A DNA stretch of 46,914 nucleotides from Henriciella sp. (GTDB lineage: Bacteria; Pseudomonadota; Alphaproteobacteria; Caulobacterales; Hyphomonadaceae). Location: contig JABSQB010000022.1 of assembly GCA_013214545.1 (NCBI GenBank), forward strand, positions 1 to 46,914. Direction: 5' to 3'. The position numbers and the translations under genes were made by a program. Under the pieces are notes generated by a model. It was not told the DNA's origin. It saw only the letters and a list, made by a program, of their open reading frames with translations, and did no database searches. The number at the start of each line of letters is the position of its first letter. Position 1 is the first letter of the stretch. Positions 33,834 through 40,072 of this stretch are shown here, in pieces.

Positions 33834-34967
33834 ATGTCCCAGCTTCAAAATATCCTCGCCTATTGCGACAAGATGTTCACGCCATCGGAGAGTTTCATTC
33901 CGCGCGGCTATTCTGCGTTCAATCGGCTGCGCCCGGTCTATATCGGCCACACGATCAATGGCCCGGTGCCAGACGGCGCTGAGGCGATCGATATCACGCG
34001 TTTGCATGGCGCTGGTGGAGCTGCAGTTTTCAAGCAGTTTGGCATGATCTCGAGCAAGCTTGAACAGACGCTACAGGATCTCAATCCGATCGCCATCCAT
34101 GCCAGCTTTGGCAAATCCGGAACCTACGCTCTGCCACTCGCACGAAAGCTCGGTCTGCCTTTGGCGGTAACCTATTATGGCGGGGACGCGACCAAGACCT
34201 CGAATACCAAGGATTCCTTTTTCAGGGTCTATAATCGTCGTCGGCAGAAGCTCTGGGATGAGGTTGACCTGATCTTGCCCTGCTCAGATTTTATTCGCCG
34301 CGAACTGCTGTCCAAGGGTGCGCCGGATGAGAAAATGGTGGTTCATCATAACACCGCTGACCCGGCGAAATTCCAACCGGGCGAGAAGGAAAACCTGCTC
34401 GTCTTTGCAGGACGGTGGTCGCCGAAGAAAGGCATCGACACGCTAATCGATGCGCTGACCCGACTTGGCCCACAACTGAACGGCTGGACAGTCCGTTTAT
34501 GCGGCAACAAGCCGGAAGGGGAGCGTGACGGTTTTGAGCAAATCCTGCATGACAAGCTCGCTGCCTCTGGCGTCAAAGTGGAGCTGGCCGGCTGGGTCCC
34601 GGCCGATGAGATGCCAAAGCACTGGGCAGCTGCGAAGATTGCCTGCGTACCCTCAAAGCGCGCGCCGTCCGGTGATGCAGAAGGCCTGCCGCTTGTCTGC
34701 ATCGAAGCCATGCTGTCTGGCTGCGCCCTCGCTGCGACCCGTCATTCGGGCATTGTCGAATGCGTGCGGGACGAGGAAACCGGCTATCTCTGCGACGAAG
34801 GCGATGCCGAAGCCCTTGCCGCGAATCTCTCCAAAATGGTCAGCGACCCAGATGCAACCGCCAAGATGGGCGAGGCTGGGCGCGCGCTGGCGCTGGATCA
34901 GTTCAATCTGCAGAACCAGAGTCGCAAACTGGAAGACCACTTGCTCAGGATTGCCGGCAAGATCTAA
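33834..34967 (+). CDS. Family 4 glycosyltransferase
   Basis: A 377-residue GT-B enzyme. The ATG at 33834 (MSQLQNILAYCDKMFTPSES) is chosen; a TTG at 33795 is open but would start inside a small leader hairpin (CCCAGAT/ATCTGGG, 33802–33821). The donor-binding C-terminal domain has ENLLVFAGRWSPKKGIDTLI, ELAGWVPADEMPKHWAAAKI and the E-x7-E site EGLPLVCIE followed by HSGIVE. It transfers a sugar from an activated donor to an unknown acceptor. The radical SAM gene begins 65 bp downstream. Confidence 0.92.
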   Translation: MSQLQNILAYCDKMFTPSESFIPRGYSAFNRLRPVYIGHTINGPVPDGAEAIDITRLHGAGGAAVFKQFGMISSKLEQTLQDLNPIAIHASFGKSGTYALPLARKLGLPLAVTYYGGDATKTSNTKDSFFRVYNRRRQKLWDEVDLILPCSDFIRRELLSKGAPDEKMVVHHNTADPAKFQPGEKENLLVFAGRWSPKKGIDTLIDALTRLGPQLNGWTVRLCGNKPEGERDGFEQILHDKLAASGVKVELAGWVPADEMPKHWAAAKIACVPSKRAPSGDAEGLPLVCIEAMLSGCALAATRHSGIVECVRDEETGYLCDEGDAEALAANLSKMVSDPDATAKMGEAGRALALDQFNLQNQSRKLEDHLLRIAGKI

Positions 34968-35032
34968 CAAGTCCGTGAGCCCTCTCGACTTCATGCGTAT
35001 GGCCGGTACGCATCGAAGCTGGGAGAGCAGAC

Positions 35033-36103
35033 ATGCAAGCTATCTATTGGGTCCTGACCTGGGCCTGCCATCGCAAGTGCAAGCATTGCTATGACGACCG
35101 CTTCCGGCCCTATGTCCGCGACGCGCTGACCGAGGTCGTGGCCGAAGGGCAGACTGCGTATCAGCGCGTCATCGACAATCTTCCCGATGACATGTCCTGG
35201 CGCAACGATCAGACCGGCGAGCGGGAGCGGACCCTATTGGTCATGGCAGGTGGTGAACTGCTGATCGACGGGGTGCGGGAGGAGCTGTTCTATCCCGCCC
35301 TCGAGGCCATCAAAGCCCGCTGGGGCGACAAGGCGCCAAAGATCTCGATCCAGACCACCGGCGATGTGCTGACCGAACAGATCCTCGATGAATGCCTCGC
35401 CCGCGGGGTTGAGTCGATCGCGATTGCCTCGATCGATGATTATCATGTCGGCATGCAGGGCGAGAAGAAATTCAAGTTCATGGACGATATTCGCGCGCTG
35501 ATGGCGTCGCGCGGCGTTCGGGAAGTCTCGCTCGGCGGCGAGAAGCAGGCCCGCCTGAAAGCCCCTGATCTGTCACGTCAGCCCAAACCCGGCGAACCGA
35601 CATTCTTGTTCTTTGGCGCCCAGGAGGACCTCTGGATCGGTGAACTCTGGCCGCGGGGCCGGGCCTGGGCAAATGGGCTCTCCAATGCTGGCTATGAGGT
35701 CAATTTCTGTAGTCGCTGGTCTGGCGCCAAGAACTTCCTCAAGATCGGCGAGGCGGGCTCTGAGGTCGCAATTGAGCCCGACGGCTCGATCTACCCCTGC
35801 TGCCTGAAGACCAAAACGCCGCTCGGATCGCTGGCAGAGGAACGCCTGGAAGACATCCTCTCCTCCGTCGCCGCCCTGCCCGCCATTCAGGCGCTGAACG
35901 ATGGCGACCCGGAACGCATGGGCGAACATGACGGCCTCACGCGCGATGATTTCAAACAGCTTTCCGTCGCCGCGGATGGCAAAGGCCGGGAACTCGCCAA
36001 TCTCTGCCTCGGCTGCGATCGCTATTTCGAGGCGAAGCTCGGCAAACAGCTTGAGCAATTGCGGGCCGAGCGACTGCGCCAGGCGGTTCCCGCTGCAGAG
36101 TAA
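35033..36103 (+). CDS. Radical SAM protein with SPASM-like C-terminal cysteines
   Basis: A 356-residue protein. The radical SAM cluster site is C12-HRK-C16-KH-C19 (TWACHRKCKHCY), very close to the N-terminus. GGELLIDG (73–80) fits the GGE SAM-binding motif. Later cysteines C226, C256, C257, C325 and C328 (IYPCCLKT and NLCLGCDRYF) suggest a SPASM-like auxiliary cluster. SPASM enzymes modify peptides, proteins or sugars; no precursor peptide is visible beside it. GGGAG 7 nt upstream fixes the start. It follows the GT4 gene, so a sugar-related substrate is plausible but unproven. Confidence 0.88.
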   Translation: MQAIYWVLTWACHRKCKHCYDDRFRPYVRDALTEVVAEGQTAYQRVIDNLPDDMSWRNDQTGERERTLLVMAGGELLIDGVREELFYPALEAIKARWGDKAPKISIQTTGDVLTEQILDECLARGVESIAIASIDDYHVGMQGEKKFKFMDDIRALMASRGVREVSLGGEKQARLKAPDLSRQPKPGEPTFLFFGAQEDLWIGELWPRGRAWANGLSNAGYEVNFCSRWSGAKNFLKIGEAGSEVAIEPDGSIYPCCLKTKTPLGSLAEERLEDILSSVAALPAIQALNDGDPERMGEHDGLTRDDFKQLSVAADGKGRELANLCLGCDRYFEAKLGKQLEQLRAERLRQAVPAAE

Positions 36104-36114
36104 CTATCCCTCAC

Positions 36115-37368
36115 TCACACAGTTTCGAAATGCGGTAGACCAAGCGCTTCGCGATAAGACCGGTGGAAATGATGCAAGACCGGCTCATTGCGCCCAAACA
36201 GGGCTTCGCCAGCAAGATTGCTCTCTGCCGCCTGCTGCTGATACTCGCCCATCACATAATCCTCATGCTCAATCGTGCTGGTGAACACTTCGAGCGCGCC
36301 TTCAATGGACGGTGAGCGCACTGCGCCTTCTTCAAATTTGTAAGTGTCCTTCACCGCCTGCTCCCGCGCCGCCTCATCCAAAGAGGTGGCACTCTCATAG
36401 GCTTCCGGTGTGAAATAGATCGAGACTTGTGAAATCGACCGCCCGGGATTGTCAGGATCGGGATAGATGCGAACCAGCGAGATCGTGTCGCCCGTCCAAA
36501 ACATCTGGATGTTCGGAAACAAGTGGTAAGCAACGAAAGTCGCGCGCTGGATTTGCCACTCTTCCTCTGGCAGTTGCCGCATCTGAAGGAGAGACCTGTT
36601 CGCGGTGGTGAACCGGTGGTGGCGCCCGAATTCCTCCATATGCGTATTATTGCCGATGAAGAGCTGACCGAGCGTGTTCTTGTGCAGCTTCTGGAAGTGA
36701 TAAGTCTCTCCAAACGTATCATTGGCGAGCTTCCAGTTAAGCTTCATGTCGATCGTTTTATCGGCCCCGAACACGAACTGGTCGAACCCGATCGACGTCA
36801 TTTCATCGAGCAATGGCTTGCTGAGCAGGGCCTCGGCATCGAGCGAACCATCTGGCTTCGGGTGGACGAAAAGCAACCCCGCAGCCTCAACAGCCGGCAG
36901 TTCAATCAAGCCGCGGCAGGATTTGTCGACCTCGCCAAAATCATCCTGATCGGCAATCGCGACCAGGTCGCCGGAAGTCGAGTAAGACCAAGCATGAAAC
37001 GGACAGACGAACAGTTTGCGTTTTCCGCGCGGTTCTGTTTCAACCCGGGTGGCACGGTGGCGACAGATGTTCAGAAACGCTCTGAACTTGCCGGAACTAT
37101 CGCGTGTGGCGATGATCGGCACGCCGAAATCATTCAGGGTCAGGAAACTGTTTGGCTCAGGCAAATCCCCCGACAGGCCGATCATTTGCGGGTGGTTCTG
37201 ATAGAATTGATCCCATTCCTGTGCCGCAAGATCAGGGTCGGCATAGATTGAGGTCGGTACCCTGTACTGAACCCCCGCATCTGCGTTCGCGCCACTATCA
37301 ATCTGGCGCAATAATTCCTTGAGAATGCTGATCTGAAGCTGCTGGTCCAATGTCTTCCTCCCTGACAT
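36115..37368 (-). CDS. Rieske aromatic ring-hydroxylating oxygenase, alpha subunit
   Basis: A non-haem iron oxygenase of about 417 residues. The ATG at 37368 (MSGRKTLDQQ) is used; a TTG at 37350 has a better-spaced GGGAGG, and the frame is open to 37434. The Rieske [2Fe-2S] ligands are in CRHRAT and CPFHAWSY (C102, H104, C122, H125 from this start). The mononuclear iron site is likely in NDTFGETYHFQKLHKN (two His plus a later Asp). It hydroxylates an aromatic or related ring using a separate reductase, which is not in the window. It is tail to tail with the radical SAM gene (11 bp). Confidence 0.9.
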   Translation of the reverse strand: MSGRKTLDQQLQISILKELLRQIDSGANADAGVQYRVPTSIYADPDLAAQEWDQFYQNHPQMIGLSGDLPEPNSFLTLNDFGVPIIATRDSSGKFRAFLNICRHRATRVETEPRGKRKLFVCPFHAWSYSTSGDLVAIADQDDFGEVDKSCRGLIELPAVEAAGLLFVHPKPDGSLDAEALLSKPLLDEMTSIGFDQFVFGADKTIDMKLNWKLANDTFGETYHFQKLHKNTLGQLFIGNNTHMEEFGRHHRFTTANRSLLQMRQLPEEEWQIQRATFVAYHLFPNIQMFWTGDTISLVRIYPDPDNPGRSISQVSIYFTPEAYESATSLDEAAREQAVKDTYKFEEGAVRSPSIEGALEVFTSTIEHEDYVMGEYQQQAAESNLAGEALFGRNEPVLHHFHRSYREALGLPHFETV

Positions 37369-37469
37369 CCCCTTTTTGTTTTTTGGACTAGAGCCTAACT
37401 TACGCAGCGGAAGTATACGTGACGGAGGCGTCATTCTTGAGGGAATTGGCTGTTCCTCGCGGCGCCCGA

Positions 37470-37565
37470 TAGGCCCTCATCCTGAGCTTGTCGAAGGACG
37501 GGGGCCGGGCTTCCGGGCGGCTAAGTCTAGCCCGCCTCGTCCTTCGACAAGCTCAGGATGAGGCT
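37470..37565. repeat. REP-like long palindrome, copy A
   Basis: A 95-bp element whose 26-bp arms, 37475–37500 and 37538–37563, are perfect reverse complements. The arms carry CCTCATCCTGAGC and TCGAAGGAC, a dispersed intergenic repeat type common in alphaproteobacteria. The spacer includes CTAAGTCTAGCCCGC. The second copy at 38142–38238 is in the same orientation. Confidence 0.85.
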
Positions 37566-38141
37566 AACGGAACAGGCAGCACCAAACCCCTCACGGCGTT
37601 TCCACCTGAGGTTATAGAAAGGCTAGGCGCGTCTGAGACAAACGCGAAGGGAACTGCCGCTCTCTCGAGACGGCGTATAGCGCCTGGATCAGACGCGCCT
37701 GCGGCGGCTGTTTGTCATGCGTTAGGCCTTGATCACCTGGACCAAGCACCACCTGGGGGGCCTTCTGTCTTACCGCTTTCGTAGCCTGGCCGTGGGGACC
37801 AGGATTTATGAGCACCGGCCAGGCGCGCTACCGAGCAAGGGGTACAGCTCCCCAAGCCAAGCCACGCGACCACCGTTCTCCTCCCCTGCCAAGCTGTTCC
37901 GGACAAGCCTTCCATCAGGAGGAGATGGGACGAAGTATACGCTGGTTTTGAAGGGTGGGGATTGAGACGGGACTCCCTTCCACGTTTCCCACGGCGAACG
38001 AAGTGAGACCGTGGGACCCATCTCCCGCGCTCACCCCTATGAACAGGCGCACCTTCCAGCGATGGACCCCACGGTCAAGCCGTGGGGAGCGCTGGGGAGA
38101 GAGGTAGGGATAGACAGCTGCTTTCGGGCAAGAACCCCTTT
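37566..38141. other. Structured non-coding segment between two REP-like copies
   Basis: No credible gene is present; the short open frames lack family features. It contains several inverted repeats: AGGCGCGTCTGA/TCAGACGCGCCT (37625–37636 with 37689–37700, perfect 12 bp); GACAAAC/GTTTGTC (37637–37643 with 37710–37716), which crosses the first pair in pseudoknot order; GCCTGGCCG/CGGCCAGGC (37784–37792 with 37816–37824), extended by GTAG/CTAC; GAGC/GCTC around 37833–37850; TCCCACGG/CCGTGGGA (37987–38016); and CCCCACGG/CCGTGGGG (38067–38087). It could be a large structured RNA or a mosaic of repeats. It does not match RNase P, tmRNA, SRP or 6S features I know. Confidence 0.5.
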
Positions 38142-38238
38142 AGGCCCTCATCCTGAGCGAAGTCGAAGGATCGGGGGCCGCGCTTGTGGGCAGCTAAATC
38201 TAGCCCGCCTCGTCCTTCGACAAGCTCAGGATGAGGCT
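38142..38238. repeat. REP-like long palindrome, copy B
   Basis: The same element as at 37470–37565 with changes in the left arm (CCTGAGCGAAGTCGAAGGAT) and the spacer (CTAAATCTAGCCCGC). The right arm, 38211–38236, is identical to copy A over 26 bp. It is in direct orientation to copy A, 576 bp away. Confidence 0.85.
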
Positions 38239-38265
38239 CAAGGGGGCCGAACTTCCATTTACGCG

Positions 38266-38366
38266 TCATCCTCGACCGCGCAGCGGTCTGAGGATCTATC
38301 TCCTGTCCTATCGACAAGTGAAGAGAGTCCCAGAAGGGCCCTCAGACAGCCTTTGGCTGTCGAGGG
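38266..38366. repeat. Two further palindromic repeat units
   Basis: Unit 1 (38268–38295) pairs ATCCTC with GAGGAT and ACCGC with GCGGT around loop GCA. Unit 2 (38339–38366) pairs CCCTC with GAGGG and ACAGCC with GGCTGT around loop TTT. They share the outer ...CCTC/GAGG... plan but have different inner stems, as degenerate members of one intergenic repeat family would. Confidence 0.7.
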
Positions 38367-38406
38367 TGACGCCCGTCCAAGGCGGCAGGATCGCTCTGCG
38401 AGCAAC

Positions 38407-38435
38407 AAAAAGCCCCGGACCAGCCGGCCCGGGGC
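38407..38435 (-). terminator. Rho-independent terminator of hsp20
   Basis: On the minus strand GCCCCGG (38435–38429) pairs with CCGGGGC (38418–38412), then TTTTT follows (38411–38407). It lies 28 bp past the hsp20 stop. Confidence 0.9.
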
Positions 38436-38462
38436 AATCAAATTTTGCAAGCGATCTCGCTT

Positions 38463-38942
38463 TTAGGCGGCGTCAGCCTTGCCTTCGATCAGTTTCGGCT
38501 TGCCGCCTTTCTTGGGCGCGCCAATTTCGATCTTGCGAGGTTTCTTGGCTTCCGGAAGCTCGCGGACGAGTTCGACGCGGAGCAGGCCATTGCGCAGCTC
38601 GGCGCCGGTAACGATCACATGGTCGGCCAGCTGGAAGCGGCGCAGGAAACCGCGCTCGGCAATGCCGCGATGCAGGAATTCACGCTCAACTTCGCCGTCT
38701 TCCGGCGGGGTCTTGCGGCCAGCGACGGTCAGCAAACCGTCCTTGGTTTCAATGTCGAGATCTTCTTCGCCGAAGCCGGCAACGGCAATCTCAATGGCAA
38801 ACTCATCATCGGCGACGCGTTCAATATTGTAAGGGGGATAGCCTTGCGCGCCATCGAGGCGGGCGGCGCTGTCAATCATGTTAGCCATGCGGTCAAAGCC
38901 AACCATGGTGCGATAAAGGGGGGTCAGATCAATCGTACTCAT
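38463..38942 (-). CDS. Hsp20 family small heat-shock protein (class A)
   Basis: A 159-residue ATP-independent holdase. The N-terminus MSTIDLTPLYRTMVGFDRMA is typical of class A proteobacterial Hsp20/IbpA. The alpha-crystallin domain spans about 37–130 (PYNIERVADDEFAIEIAVAG, LHRGIAERGFLRRFQLADHV, NGLLRVELVRELPEAKKPRK). The C-terminal extension is Lys-rich; the usual I-x-I is represented by KIEIG. AAGGA lies 12–13 nt upstream, within a possible RNA thermometer. It has its own terminator. Confidence 0.93.
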   Translation of the reverse strand: MSTIDLTPLYRTMVGFDRMANMIDSAARLDGAQGYPPYNIERVADDEFAIEIAVAGFGEEDLDIETKDGLLTVAGRKTPPEDGEVEREFLHRGIAERGFLRRFQLADHVIVTGAELRNGLLRVELVRELPEAKKPRKIEIGAPKKGGKPKLIEGKADAA

Positions 38943-38949
38943 TTTAAAA

Positions 38950-39000
38950 CAGTCCTTTCACTAGCAACTGCGTTTCGCGGCGATCTTGAAGAGCCGCAAA
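38950..39000 (-). promoter_or_regulatory. Possible ROSE-type RNA thermometer in hsp20 leader
   Basis: In the minus-strand leader, TTGCT (38967–38963) is followed by a 6-nt loop and then the Shine–Dalgarno AAGGA (38957–38953). A U(U/C)GCU opposite the AGGA is the signature of ROSE elements in alphaproteobacterial hsp20 leaders. A second small hairpin, GCGGC/GCCGC, lies upstream (about 38978–38998). Heat melting would free the ribosome site. This rests on motif and gene class only. Confidence 0.5.
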
Positions 39001-39142
39001 GATTTGAGGTTCGAAACTTTCCGTTCACCCAGCCCGGTCATCGGCGCTGGCAGAAAATTCCGCCGCAACCTGCTTGGCAGCGCTGCGACACAAGCTATGT
39101 GGAAACGCGAAACTGATGATTCAAGCCCTTTTCAGGAGTCAA

Positions 39143-40072
39143 ATGATGAAGACCCAATTTCTGCTCGGCGCTGCTGCCTTCGCGATTACGGCCTGTTCCG
39201 GTGGATCAGACGCCCCGGAGACCAGTCTGGAGGCTGAAGCCCCACCGGTGGTCGAAGTGGTAGAGGCCGGCCCGCTGACCCTTGCAGAGGCGGTCGCTGG
39301 CGACTGGCGCAGCGATGATGAGAAGGCCCGCGACGGCTGGCGCAATCCAGCCGAAACACTTGAATTCTTTGAAGTAGAGCCGGGCGAAACCGTGATCGAG
39401 ATCTGGCCGGGTGGCGGCTGGTACACCAATGTCCTGGCGCCTTATCTTGCCTCTGGCGACGGTCAGCTGATCGCGGCCGTGTGGGACGTCAACGTCTTCG
39501 AAGGCGACCGCCTCGCCCGCATCGAGCAGCGTATCGCTGACTATAAGGCGGTCTATGAGGCCGACGCCGACCTGTTCGGCACATTGGCTTATAGCGCGTT
39601 TTCCGCCGAATCAGGGCCGCTTGCTGAGGCAGGCACTGTCGACACCGTGCTGACCTTCCGCAATGTCCATAACTGGATGGGCGGCGACTATACGGCAAAA
39701 TTCTTCACCGACGCCTATGACGCGCTAAAGCCGGGCGGTGTGCTCGGCGTGGTCGAGCACCGCCTGCCATCCAGCGCAGAACAGAACCCGCGCGCCGCGT
39801 CTGGCTATGTCCACGAAGACTTCGTCAAGGCGCTAGCCGCTGCGGCTGGGCTTGAATTCGTCGCCGCGAGCGAGATCAACGCCAATCCGGCTGACACGGC
39901 AGACCATCCCTTCGGCGTCTGGACCCTGCCGCCGGTCAGCCGCACCACCGACCGCGAAGGCAATGCCCCTGAAGGCTTCGACCCGGCCATCTATGCCGCG
40001 ATCGGGGAATCGGACCGGATGACCCTGATGTTCAAAAAGCCGGAAGCTGAGACCTTAGAAGCGGTCGAGTAG
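39143..40072 (+). CDS. Methyltransferase-like lipoprotein, paralogue of 30261–31259
   Basis: A 309-residue protein. ATG at 39143 (or the adjacent 39146) is chosen because AGGAG lies 4–7 nt upstream; the open frame further upstream is not coding. The signal MMKTQFLLGAAAFAITAC gives lipobox cysteine C18. The body has RNPAETLEFFEVEPGETVIE, IWPGGGWYTNVLAPYL, LTFRNVHNWMGGDYTAKFF, DALKPGGVLGVVEHR and the closing IGESDRMTLMFKKPE, all matching the other lipoprotein. It is convergent with TIGR02302 and overlaps it by 18 bp. Confidence 0.87.
   Translation: MMKTQFLLGAAAFAITACSGGSDAPETSLEAEAPPVVEVVEAGPLTLAEAVAGDWRSDDEKARDGWRNPAETLEFFEVEPGETVIEIWPGGGWYTNVLAPYLASGDGQLIAAVWDVNVFEGDRLARIEQRIADYKAVYEADADLFGTLAYSAFSAESGPLAEAGTVDTVLTFRNVHNWMGGDYTAKFFTDAYDALKPGGVLGVVEHRLPSSAEQNPRAASGYVHEDFVKALAAAAGLEFVAASEINANPADTADHPFGVWTLPPVSRTTDREGNAPEGFDPAIYAAIGESDRMTLMFKKPEAETLEAVE

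Noticed and set aside
37612-37915. Short overlapping minus-strand frames in the structured gap
   Set aside because: They cross the perfect inverted repeats, lack ribosome sites and have no family resemblance; RNA structure or repeats explain the stretch better.
37566-38141. RNase P RNA, tmRNA, SRP RNA or cobalamin riboswitch
   Set aside because: None of the conserved cores I know of (for example GGAAAGTCC, a tag ORF ending in AA with an acceptor stem, or GGAAGGAAGCAGCC) was found on either strand.
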